Assembly: GCA_947373225.1 (NCBI GenBank)
Contig: CANBWX010000012.1
Coordinates: forward strand, 1 to 42,005
Reading direction: 5' to 3'
DNA: 42,005 bases
Origin: Flavobacteriaceae bacterium
GTDB taxonomy: Bacteria > Bacteroidota > Bacteroidia > Flavobacteriales > Flavobacteriaceae
This document shows, one piece after another, positions 24,262 through 32,802 of this stretch. A model generated the notes under the pieces. That model searched no databases, was not told the origin of the DNA, and saw only the letters and a program-made list of their open reading frames with translations. Numbering within the stretch: the stretch's first letter is position 1; each line of letters opens with the position of its first letter. The position numbers and the translations under genes were made by a program.

Positions 24262-26193
24262 ATGCAAAATCAAGATTCTACCATTTTATCGATTTCCCAC
24301 AAAGAGCCCGGACAGTTTGAAGAAACAAGATTTGAGAAAATTCATAATACAATTTTCCAATCTTCAGAAATCGCATCAAAAACAGTAGCCAAAGAAATAG
24401 CCGGTTTAATCAGAGAAAAACAATCCAAAAATGAAAATTGCATTTTAGGACTTGCCACAGGATCTTCACCAATAAAAGTTTACGAAGAGTTGATTCGATT
24501 TCATCAAGAAGAAGGATTGAGTTTTAAGAACGTAATAACTTTTAATCTTGATGAGTATTATCCAATGGAAAAAGATAATATTGAAAGTTACCACTATTTC
24601 ATGCATGAAAATCTTTTCAAGCACATTGATATAAAAGCCGAAAATATTCATATCCCGAACGGAATGATTGCCCAAGAAAATCTAGACCAATATTGTTTAG
24701 ATTACGATGCGGCTATTTTGAAAGCTGGAGGATTAGATTTTCAATTACTTGGTATCGGGCGAACAGGACATATAGGATTTAACGAACCCGGTTCACACTC
24801 TAATTCAGGAACAAGAAGCATAACACTAAATCACATTACAAGAGTAGACGCCGCGCAGTCGTTTTTAGGAATAAATAATGTTCCTCGAAGAGCGATTACA
24901 ATGGGAATTGGCACCATAAAAAAAGCAAAAAGAATTGTGCTTTTGGCATGGGGAGAAAACAAAGCTTCGATAATTAAAGAAACTATCGAAGGTGACATTT
25001 CGGCACAAGTTCCTGCAACTTATTTGCAAATTCACACAAATACCACATTCGTTTTAGACAAAGAAGCTTCGTCAGAATTGACCCGCATAAAAACTCCTTG
25101 GCTAGTTTCTTCTTGTATTTGGACCGAAGAACTAAGAAGCAAAGCAATTGTATGGCTTTGCGGAAAAACAGAAAAACCTGTATTAAAATTAAATGACAAG
25201 GATTACAATGACAATGGAATGTCAGGATTGCTTGCCGAAGAAGGCTCTGCTTATGACTTGAATATAAAAATGTTCAACAAATTACAACATACAATTACAG
25301 GATGGCCAGGCGGAAAACCAATGGCTGACGACACAAATAGACCAGAAAGAGCTTTGCCAGCGAAGAAAAAAGTCATTATTTTCAGTCCACATCCAGATGA
25401 CGATGTAATTTCGATGGGAGGAACATTTGACCGACTTGTAGAACAAGGACACGAGGTGCATGTAGCTTATCAAACCTCGGGAAATATTGCAGTTTCTGAT
25501 GAAGAAGCATTGCGTTATGCCGAAGTTGCATTAGATATTTCTTCGGAAAATAATGAAACTATAAAAAGTGTTGTTCTCGCTTTGCAAACGAGGAAAATAA
25601 GTAAAGCCGATGAATTAACTATTCGTAAAATAAAAGGGCAAATTAGAAGAAAAGAATCATTAGGTGCTACTCGGTTTTTTGGACTTCCTGACAGTCAAGT
25701 TCACTTTTTGGACATGCCTTTCTATGAAACTGGTACTGTCAAAAAAAATAATCTTGGAACTAAAGATATTGAAATTGTGAGCCAATTGATTTCGGATATA
25801 AAACCACAACAAATATTTGCTGCGGGTGATTTGGCCGATCCACACGGAACCCATAAAGTTTGTTTGGATTCTATTTTTATTTCTATAGAAAACTTAAAAA
25901 CCGAAACTTTTATCAAAGATTGCTGGGTTTGGTTATATCGTGGCGCTTGGCACGAATGGGAACCACAGGAAATAGAAATGGCAGTTCCTATGAGCGAAGA
26001 TCAAGTGTTAAGGAAACGAAAAGCCATTTTTTACCATCAATCACAAAAAGATAATGTGATGTTTCAAGGCGAAGATTCAAGAGAATTTTGGGTAAGAGTC
26101 GAAGAAAGAACAAAAAAGACCGCAGACAAATACAATGCTTTGGGACTTGCCGAATACACAGCTATGGAAGCATTTAAAAGATATTATTTCTAA
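24262..26193 (+). CDS. NagB-like/LmbE-like fusion: glucosamine-6-phosphate deaminase-like plus PIG-L deacetylase-like
   Basis: A 643-residue cytoplasmic fusion (no signal peptide). Residues about 20-290 are NagB-like, with LGLATGSSP (62-70), FNLDEYYPM with Asp97 matching catalytic Asp72 of E. coli NagB, and GIGRTGHIGFNEPGS (164-178). In the last motif His170 and Glu175 match His143 and Glu148, but Thr168 stands where NagB has catalytic Asp141, and Arg167 replaces Asn. Residues about 368-610 are a LmbE/PIG-L domain with the zinc motif PHPDDD (376-381) and a DPHGTHK block near 527. PIG-L enzymes remove N-acetyl groups from GlcNAc-type substrates. The pairing suggests deacetylation followed by deamination or isomerisation of an amino sugar. 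The Asp-to-Thr change means ordinary deaminase activity should not be assumed. The fusion is, to my knowledge, found in other Bacteroidota. Confidence 0.85.
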   Translation: MQNQDSTILSISHKEPGQFEETRFEKIHNTIFQSSEIASKTVAKEIAGLIREKQSKNENCILGLATGSSPIKVYEELIRFHQEEGLSFKNVITFNLDEYYPMEKDNIESYHYFMHENLFKHIDIKAENIHIPNGMIAQENLDQYCLDYDAAILKAGGLDFQLLGIGRTGHIGFNEPGSHSNSGTRSITLNHITRVDAAQSFLGINNVPRRAITMGIGTIKKAKRIVLLAWGENKASIIKETIEGDISAQVPATYLQIHTNTTFVLDKEASSELTRIKTPWLVSSCIWTEELRSKAIVWLCGKTEKPVLKLNDKDYNDNGMSGLLAEEGSAYDLNIKMFNKLQHTITGWPGGKPMADDTNRPERALPAKKKVIIFSPHPDDDVISMGGTFDRLVEQGHEVHVAYQTSGNIAVSDEEALRYAEVALDISSENNETIKSVVLALQTRKISKADELTIRKIKGQIRRKESLGATRFFGLPDSQVHFLDMPFYETGTVKKNNLGTKDIEIVSQLISDIKPQQIFAAGDLADPHGTHKVCLDSIFISIENLKTETFIKDCWVWLYRGAWHEWEPQEIEMAVPMSEDQVLRKRKAIFYHQSQKDNVMFQGEDSREFWVRVEERTKKTADKYNALGLAEYTAMEAFKRYYF

Positions 26194-26224
26194 AAAGTTT
26201 TGGTTAGCTTTTTTAATTAGATTT

Positions 26225-26260
26225 TCCTTGCAGGTTTATGACAAACTTGCAAGGATTTTT
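26225..26260 (+). terminator. Intrinsic terminator after the NagB/LmbE gene
   Basis: TCCTTGCAGGTTT and AAACTTGCAAGGA arms (13 bp with one mismatch-type pair) with a 5-nt loop, then a T-run. Confidence 0.85.
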
Positions 26261-26318
26261 AAAATAAAACAATTATAAACAAAATAATTAGCTCTATAAT
26301 TAAATGATTAATTTGAAG

Positions 26319-26326
26319 TATTTTTG
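26319..26326 (+). promoter_or_regulatory. Candidate -7 element for the GH2 gene
   Basis: TATTTTTG matches TAnnTTTG exactly, 63 nt before the chosen ATG. No TTG stands at the right distance upstream, so it may need an activator. The TTG inside this element is a possible but unlikely start codon for a longer frame. Confidence 0.55.
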
Positions 26327-26389
26327 TTATTACCTTCTAATTTCCATGTAAGTAACTTCTTAATGTTGAAAAATAATTTAGAAAATAAA

Positions 26390-29020
26390 ATGAAAAAATC
26401 ATCCAAAACAATTATTCTGCTTCTAACAATTCTATTTTCGCAACAGCCTTTTGCAGGAACAAAACCAAACTTATCTACAAGGATTTTATTAAAAGAAAAC
26501 TGGAAAGTGGAGCGAAATAGCAAAGTTTTGAGTGACGGTGCTAGTTTAACTACGACCGCCAATAACACCGAAAATTGGTATAAAACAAGCGTACCCTCAA
26601 CCGTAATGGGAGTTTTGACTGCTAATGGGTTGTATAAAGATATTTTCGTTGGCACCAATTACAAAGATTTAGACAAAACCCAGTTTAATGATTCTTGGTG
26701 GTATAAAACGGAGTTTGATTTACCGACTATACTTCCAGAGAATACAATTAAGCTTCATTTTGACGGAATAAATTATTATGCTAATATTTGGCTTAACGGA
26801 AAATTAATTGCTTCACGTGACAAAGTTTTTGGCACTTTCAGACAATTCAAATTTGATATTTCGGCTATAGCCAAAAAGAAAGGAAATAGTCTCGCTGTCG
26901 AAATATTTCGTGCTCAACCTGGCGATTTTAATATTGGTTTTGTAGATTGGAACCCAAGACCATTAGACGAAAATATGGGAATTTGGCGTCCTGTTTATGT
27001 TGAAATTGATGGAAAAGTGGGGTTGAAAAATACCGCTGTTCAATCTAAAGTAAATACCTCAACGCTCAAAGAAGCTTGGCTGACCGTAAAAACTGAAGTG
27101 AAAAATTATACTTCTGAAAACATTTCAGGAACATTAATTGGCAAAATTGGCACAAATGAATTTCGCTATCCCGTAAAATTAAACCCAAACGAAACCCGAG
27201 ATTTATCTTTAACTTCTGAAGAAATTGCTTCTTTATATGTTAAAAATCCCAAACTTTGGTGGTGCAATAATCTTGGAGAACCCAATTTACAGAAACTTTC
27301 CCTTCGTTTTGAAACGGATAAAACTGTCACAGATTCAGATGAAATCACTTTTGGTATTCGAGAAATTGAAACCTATTTTACACCCGAAGGGCACAAAGGA
27401 TTTATACTCAACGGCAAGAAAACACTAATAAAAGGAGCTGGTTGGACAGACGATATTTTCCTGCGAGACACTAACCAAAGTCTAGATACTCAACTGCAAT
27501 ATGTAAAACACATGAATCTGAATACTTTGCGTTTCGAAAGTATTTGGGGAACATCACAAGAAGTTTATGATTTATGCGATAAATACGGAATTATGGCAAT
27601 GGTGGGCTGGAGTTGTCAATGGGAATGGATTGAATATTTAGGAAAACCGTGCGATGCTTTTGGCGGTATTCAAACCGATGCCGATGTGAATCTTGCTCTT
27701 GAATCTTTAACCGATCAGATTTTATGGCTACGAAATCATCCAAGTATTTTTGTGTGGTTTTTAGGAAGTGATAAATTGCCAAAACCTGAATTAGAAATTA
27801 AATATAAAAACTTAATAGCAAAAATAGATAACCGACCGTATTTACTGACCGCAGGAACACGAACCAGCGAAGTTAGCGGGCCAGTTGGGGTAAAAATGAA
27901 TGGCCCTTATGAATATGTTTCTCCTAATTATTGGTTTGAAGACACCAAACATGGTGGTGCTTTTGGTTTTAATACCGAAACATCACCGGGAGCTCAAATT
28001 CCGCCATTGGAAAGCATCAAAAAAATGATTCCCGAAAACCAGTTATGGCCAATAAATTCAGCTTGGGATTTTCATTGCACTCATTCGTTAGTTGCGTTTC
28101 AAAATTTGAATGTAAACACATCGATGATTGATAATCGATACGGAAAATCGAAAGATTTAAATGAATATTCACTAAAATCGGATGTGCTGGGATACGAAGC
28201 CATGAGCGGAATGTTCGAAGGATTTAGGGCTAGAATCCCTGTATCTACGGGTATAATTCAATGGATGCTCAATTCGGCTTGGCCTTCTTTTTATTGGCAA
28301 TTATACGATTATTATTTGTTGCCAACTTCGGGTTATTATGCTACTCGAAAAGCTAATAATAGCAATCAATTGATTTATGATTATTCTAAAAATGAAATAT
28401 TTGCTGTCAATGAATCTTTAAATTCAGAGAAAAATCTAAAGGCTAAAATTACCGTTTATGACTTTAATTCAAATTTATTGAAGAAAGAAATTGTAGCATT
28501 CAGCATCAATTCGATTACTTCTAAATCTGTTTTTAAAATGGATACTTTTACCGAAGGCGTTTTCCTTGACTTAAAATTATTTAATGAAAAAGGAATTCAA
28601 ATTGCATCTAATTTTTATTGGTTATCCAATAAAAAAGATGTTTTTAATTGGGAGAAAAGCTTTTGGGGAAATACTCCGTTAAAAGAATATGCCGATTTTA
28701 CCCAATTAAATGATTTGCCAAAATCGGAGATTTCGACAATTTATACCGTAAAAACAGTCGGAAACAATGAAGAATTGAATGTTACATTGACCAATACGAA
28801 TTCGAAAACAGCTTTTTTCATTCATTTGAATATAACAGATAATTTATCTAATTCAATTTTTCCTGCTTTTTGGGATGACAATTATATTAGTATTTTGCCA
28901 AATGAAAAGCGAACCATCAAATGCAGTATTCCAAAGGATTTAGTACTGAAAAACAAATCAAAACTAGTAATTTCGGGTTGGAATATTAACGAACAAATAC
29001 ATTCTTTGGAAATAAAATAA
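26390..29020 (+). CDS. Glycoside hydrolase family 2, probable exo-beta-D-glucosaminidase
   Basis: A predicted secreted GH2 enzyme of 876 residues. A signal peptide ends near QQPFAG. The jelly-roll sugar-binding domain follows (WKVERN, VPSTVMGVLTANGLYKDIF, WWYKTEFDLP), then an Ig-like domain and the TIM barrel (LNGKKTLIKGAGWTDDIFLR, NTLRFESIWGTSQEVYDLCD). Most GH2 enzymes use NE for the acid/base. Here the matching place reads GSDKLP with Asp461, and the nucleophile is Glu530 in FNTETSPG. Both features, and NGPYEYVSPNYWFED, recall the exo-glucosaminidase CsxA, whose residues are Asp469 and Glu541. Such enzymes release GlcN from non-reducing ends of chitosan oligomers. The start at 26390 is preferred because the frame extension upstream begins at a TTG inside a -7 element. 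The regulator gene follows after 54 bp. Confidence 0.87.
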   Translation: MKKSSKTIILLLTILFSQQPFAGTKPNLSTRILLKENWKVERNSKVLSDGASLTTTANNTENWYKTSVPSTVMGVLTANGLYKDIFVGTNYKDLDKTQFNDSWWYKTEFDLPTILPENTIKLHFDGINYYANIWLNGKLIASRDKVFGTFRQFKFDISAIAKKKGNSLAVEIFRAQPGDFNIGFVDWNPRPLDENMGIWRPVYVEIDGKVGLKNTAVQSKVNTSTLKEAWLTVKTEVKNYTSENISGTLIGKIGTNEFRYPVKLNPNETRDLSLTSEEIASLYVKNPKLWWCNNLGEPNLQKLSLRFETDKTVTDSDEITFGIREIETYFTPEGHKGFILNGKKTLIKGAGWTDDIFLRDTNQSLDTQLQYVKHMNLNTLRFESIWGTSQEVYDLCDKYGIMAMVGWSCQWEWIEYLGKPCDAFGGIQTDADVNLALESLTDQILWLRNHPSIFVWFLGSDKLPKPELEIKYKNLIAKIDNRPYLLTAGTRTSEVSGPVGVKMNGPYEYVSPNYWFEDTKHGGAFGFNTETSPGAQIPPLESIKKMIPENQLWPINSAWDFHCTHSLVAFQNLNVNTSMIDNRYGKSKDLNEYSLKSDVLGYEAMSGMFEGFRARIPVSTGIIQWMLNSAWPSFYWQLYDYYLLPTSGYYATRKANNSNQLIYDYSKNEIFAVNESLNSEKNLKAKITVYDFNSNLLKKEIVAFSINSITSKSVFKMDTFTEGVFLDLKLFNEKGIQIASNFYWLSNKKDVFNWEKSFWGNTPLKEYADFTQLNDLPKSEISTIYTVKTVGNNEELNVTLTNTNSKTAFFIHLNITDNLSNSIFPAFWDDNYISILPNEKRTIKCSIPKDLVLKNKSKLVISGWNINEQIHSLEIK

Positions 29021-29074
29021 GGACTTTTTAAATGGAAATTTAAGTAACTTTGGAATCCCAAATTCAAAAAAAAT

Positions 29075-30232
29075 ATGTACAAAATAATCTTACTAATTGA
29101 TTTCACGGAAGATTACGGAAAAAGTCTACTAAAAGGCGTAACCCGATATTCTAAAGAAAATGGCCCTTGGTTATTTTGTCGAATGCCTTTGCATTACAGG
29201 GAAGATTTAAGTATGAACAACCTAATTACGTTTGCCAAAGAATGGAAAGCCGATGGTATTATTGCTCAATTATACAATAATGCCGACATACAAAAACTAG
29301 TAGAAACCAAAATTCCCGTTATTGTAGAAGATTTCAAAGAGCACTTTGAAGAGTTCCCAAATATTAGTGGCAATTATTTTGAAACTGGTGAAATGGGAGC
29401 AAAATATTTCATCAATAAGGGCTATAAAAATTTTGCTTTTTATGGGTTTAATAATATTGTTTGGTCACGAGAACGTGGTGAAGGTTTTGAAGATTCTGTA
29501 AAAAAACATGGTGGAAAAGTCCATTTTTTCAATCCAAAAAAGATTTTGTCTCGAGAGTTATGGCACTACAAACCATCAGCATTGAGTAAATGGCTTAGCA
29601 ATCTTCCTAAACCTATTGCTATTATGGCTTGTGATGACGAAAGAGCTCAACACATAACCGATGCGTGTAGAATTAACAAAATAAAAATTCCTGAAGAAGT
29701 AGCTGTTTTAGGCGTTGACAATGATGAACTTACTTGCAATTTATCGGACCCTCCATTATCAAGTATTGGTTTAGGCGTAGATCAAGGCGGTTATGAAGCT
29801 GCAAAACTGATGCAACTTCTCATCGAAAATAAAGATCAAAAACCTTATGATATTGTTGTAAAATCGACCTCAATTTTTACTAGACAATCTACTGATATTT
29901 GCGCCACAACCGACAAACAAATTGCAATGGCGCTAAATTTCATCCATCAAAATATTGAAAATAATATCAATGTAATTGATGTGCTGAAAAAAGTATCCAT
30001 TTCAAGACGAGCACTCGAAAAACGTTTTCTTGAAGTCACGGATTCGGCAGTTTACAAATACATTTGCCATTTAAGAATACAAAAATTCTCGGATAAACTT
30101 TTAGAATCCGAAAAATCTATCAATGAAATTGCCATTGAAGTTGGATTCAATGACAATAAAAATCTGTCAAGATTATTCAAACAAATAAACGGCTGTACTC
30201 CTTTGCAATATAGAAAAGCCAATGCTAAATAG
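29075..30232 (+). CDS. XylR-like AraC-family regulator with sugar-binding-protein-like domain
   Basis: A 385-residue cytoplasmic transcription factor. Residues 1-275 form a LacI/periplasmic-binding-protein-like sensor (KIILLIDFTEDYGKSLLKGV, DGIIAQLYNN, PIAIMACDDERAQHITDACR, EEVAVLGVDNDELTCNLSDP with PLSSIGLGVDQGGYEAAKLM). Residues about 285-383 are a double helix-turn-helix AraC domain (VIDVLKKVSISRRALEKRF, INEIAIEVGFNDNKNLSRLF). This layout is that of XylR, which activates xylose genes, but the setting here points to an amino sugar or its product as ligand. It is 54 bp behind the GH2 gene in the same direction and only 7 bp from the convergent GH20 gene. It is the only transcription factor in the 22-38 kb locus and so the best candidate to control it. 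Confidence 0.9.
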   Translation: MYKIILLIDFTEDYGKSLLKGVTRYSKENGPWLFCRMPLHYREDLSMNNLITFAKEWKADGIIAQLYNNADIQKLVETKIPVIVEDFKEHFEEFPNISGNYFETGEMGAKYFINKGYKNFAFYGFNNIVWSRERGEGFEDSVKKHGGKVHFFNPKKILSRELWHYKPSALSKWLSNLPKPIAIMACDDERAQHITDACRINKIKIPEEVAVLGVDNDELTCNLSDPPLSSIGLGVDQGGYEAAKLMQLLIENKDQKPYDIVVKSTSIFTRQSTDICATTDKQIAMALNFIHQNIENNINVIDVLKKVSISRRALEKRFLEVTDSAVYKYICHLRIQKFSDKLLESEKSINEIAIEVGFNDNKNLSRLFKQINGCTPLQYRKANAK

Positions 30233-30239
30233 AGTCGAT

Positions 30240-32783
30240 TTATTTGTTTTCGAGAACCGATAATTTTCCATTTCTTCCACTTTTCGAAAAGGCAGCAAGT
30301 GTAATTTTTCCTTTTTCAGGAATTGGATTTTTGTAAACTTTACTATTGATTGTTGGCACAGAACCATCAGTAGTATAGCGAATTGTTAATCCTGGTATTT
30401 GAATATTAGCCACAACTTTCGAATTGATTATAATTGCCCCAACTGGCGGAATTCTATAATTATAACCTCCAGCATAATAGTCTAATCGTGGCAATTCTTT
30501 TTTACCAAGAATGTTTACAAATATAGACCAATCTTTGTTGTACGCAATTTCAGCTTTGGCTTTGTCGGTTTCGGTTGCCCAAGAAGGATCTTTTGCCCAA
30601 GCCCGTTCGGCTAATGCTAATAATTTTGGATATAATAAGTAATCCAAGGTTTTTGCGTTTCGAAGATTTTCACTAAAAAGTTGACCTTGAATTCCAAGAA
30701 TATTCGATTTTCCAAAATCCGTCAAGCGTTCTTTTTCATCAAATAAACTAGAATTAATTGGGTCTCCGCTCGCATTTTCTTTAGTATTTTTATAATAGTT
30801 GAAAGGGATAAAATAAAACGGTTTGTCAATATCATTAAACCCTGCCCAATAGGCACCCGGTTCATCGGCGGCTTTTTCATAAGCCAAATCAAAGTATAAA
30901 TTGCTTACACAAGAAAGAATTACTTTATAACCAGCATTAGCTAATTTATAGGGCAAATCTTCCGATCCCCAACCTATTGCGTTGTTCCAAACATGAGCAC
31001 GGAATCCTTTATTGGCAAAATCAGGGTTAGGAATATAGCTGTTTTTACCGTCTAAAGCTGTTTTGCGCATCGCAATTTCTTCCCAACCAGAAATTGAAAT
31101 ATTATGTTTTGATGTTATTTTCTCCATTTTATCATAATAGTAATACCATAAATCATCGGTAGATTTTAGCTTATCATTTTCGGCAATTAGTTTATTGCAC
31201 AATGGCGAAAGTTTCCATGTTCCAGCAGGCACTTCGTCACCACCAAGATGAATGGTAGCAATGGGCGCATTGGCTTCTTTATACATTGCCAAAAGCTCCT
31301 CTATAACTTTTTCCATAAAAGTATAAGTCGAGGGTAAAGCCACACACATGATATTATCTGTCCATAATTGTGCCGATTTATGGATGGATTTATCATTTAT
31401 ATCCCGAAGCAAATAGCGTTCTGCCTCTTCTTGATTACCCAGTTTTAAATACTTTTCATATCGGGTATCCATAGCCATAATTGCTGCGCGGCTGTGCCCT
31501 GGAGATTCAATTTCGGGGATAATTTGAATATGTCTTTCGGTAGCATATTTTAGAATTTCGATGAAATCTTGTTTCGTATAATAACCACTTCCTGGAAAAA
31601 CTCCTGTTTCTGGACCAGTTCCGTAGGAAGACGGTAAAAAGTTTTTGCTGTCTAATGTAAATCCACGATTGGCGCCAACTTGGGTCAATTCTGGCAAGGA
31701 AGGAATTTGGATACGCCACCCTTCATCATCGCTAAAATGAAAGTGAAACGTATTCATTTTATACAATGACATCGCGTCAAGAATCTTGAAAATGGATTCT
31801 TTTGTTTGAAAATTTCGAGCTACGTCAAACATAAAACTTCGAAACCCAAAACGTGGTTCGTCTTTTACATAACAATTAGAAACAGTAATTGAGGCTATTT
31901 TTTTCTTCCAAGAATCGGAAGGCAAAAGCGATTTTAAGGATTGAATTCCGTAGAAAATCCCACTCGTTGTTGATGCTGAGATTTCAATTTTGTCCGATTG
32001 AATATCAAGAATATATTCTTCTTCTTTTAAATTGGCTTTTTTTAATATAATTTGTTTGCCTTTGCTATTATTTGAATTAACAGCAATTTTGCTTTCGATA
32101 ATTTTACTCAATTCATTCGAAAGATACTTCGCTTCATTCAAAAATTCGGCGTCGGCACTAATGTTAACATTTTTATCCAGAACAAATTCACCAGCAACAT
32201 TCTTGAAAAATTTTGGCGAAGGAAAAATTTTTGGCAAACTATCAACCGGAATAGCTGTAATTAACTTATTGCTATTATAAGTACTTTCAGGTGTTGTAAA
32301 ATTTATTGAAGGATTAACGATTGGTTTCAAAACATAATTTTTTATACTATATCCTTTATCAGGATTTGAATCCCAAACGATGTAAAATCCCATTGGCGCA
32401 GCGGTAAGATTAAGCACCGTTCCTTGGGTGAAATAGGGAAAATCTACACTTTTATTTACCTTAATTCCTTTAAATTTAGAGCTAGGTTTCATTTGGTACA
32501 AATCACCGTTAATGTGCGTAATAACAAAATCAGCTTCTTCCGGATTAGTCGGAATATTTCTGTTATAGTTAAAATAAATGGTCCATCCCGATGACGGAAA
32601 ATCTATTTTTCCATTATTGGTAAATTTAAAAGAGGAAAGAACTTTTGGTTGCTTATTGTAATTATTGGCAATTAATTCCCAATTTAATTGCAATTTACTT
32701 TCATCAAACAAAGGTTTTTCTTGTGAATGAATTGAAATTGAATACATGAATAATGCGAATAAAACTATTACGGAATCTCTCAT
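30240..32783 (-). CDS. Glycoside hydrolase family 20 beta-N-acetylhexosaminidase
   Basis: Cleaves terminal beta-linked GlcNAc or GalNAc by substrate-assisted catalysis. The 847-residue protein has a signal peptide (1-20, ending SIHSQ) and an N-terminal chitobiase-type carbohydrate-binding domain (about 22-160; FTNNGKIDFPSSGWTIYFNY, TAAPMGFYIVWDS). Then come a GH20b domain (about 180-310) and a GH20 TIM barrel (about 315-740; HFHFSDDEGWRIQIPSLPEL, IIPEIESPGHSRAAIMAM). The catalytic pair is Asp516-Glu517 in HLGGDEVPAGTW. A C-terminal chitobiase-type beta domain ends the protein (IPGLTIRYTTDGSVPTINSK). The N- and C-terminal domains match chitobiases, which act on chito-oligosaccharides. It is the last gene of the SusC-SusD-lipoprotein-GH20 operon, 19 bp after the lipoprotein gene. 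Confidence 0.95.
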   Translation of the reverse strand: MRDSVIVLFALFMYSISIHSQEKPLFDESKLQLNWELIANNYNKQPKVLSSFKFTNNGKIDFPSSGWTIYFNYNRNIPTNPEEADFVITHINGDLYQMKPSSKFKGIKVNKSVDFPYFTQGTVLNLTAAPMGFYIVWDSNPDKGYSIKNYVLKPIVNPSINFTTPESTYNSNKLITAIPVDSLPKIFPSPKFFKNVAGEFVLDKNVNISADAEFLNEAKYLSNELSKIIESKIAVNSNNSKGKQIILKKANLKEEEYILDIQSDKIEISASTTSGIFYGIQSLKSLLPSDSWKKKIASITVSNCYVKDEPRFGFRSFMFDVARNFQTKESIFKILDAMSLYKMNTFHFHFSDDEGWRIQIPSLPELTQVGANRGFTLDSKNFLPSSYGTGPETGVFPGSGYYTKQDFIEILKYATERHIQIIPEIESPGHSRAAIMAMDTRYEKYLKLGNQEEAERYLLRDINDKSIHKSAQLWTDNIMCVALPSTYTFMEKVIEELLAMYKEANAPIATIHLGGDEVPAGTWKLSPLCNKLIAENDKLKSTDDLWYYYYDKMEKITSKHNISISGWEEIAMRKTALDGKNSYIPNPDFANKGFRAHVWNNAIGWGSEDLPYKLANAGYKVILSCVSNLYFDLAYEKAADEPGAYWAGFNDIDKPFYFIPFNYYKNTKENASGDPINSSLFDEKERLTDFGKSNILGIQGQLFSENLRNAKTLDYLLYPKLLALAERAWAKDPSWATETDKAKAEIAYNKDWSIFVNILGKKELPRLDYYAGGYNYRIPPVGAIIINSKVVANIQIPGLTIRYTTDGSVPTINSKVYKNPIPEKGKITLAAFSKSGRNGKLSVLENK

Positions 32784-32802
32784 AAAGTTGATACTTTTTA
32801 AT

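Noticed and set aside
24161..24388. A 75-codon open frame on the plus strand before the NagB/LmbE gene
   Set aside because: It begins at a TTG upstream of the promoter, runs through the -7 element and inverted repeat, and overlaps the NagB/LmbE start in another frame.
26308..26658. A 116-codon antisense frame over the start of the GH2 gene
   Set aside because: It covers the GH2 promoter and signal peptide on the opposite strand and shows no protein-like features.
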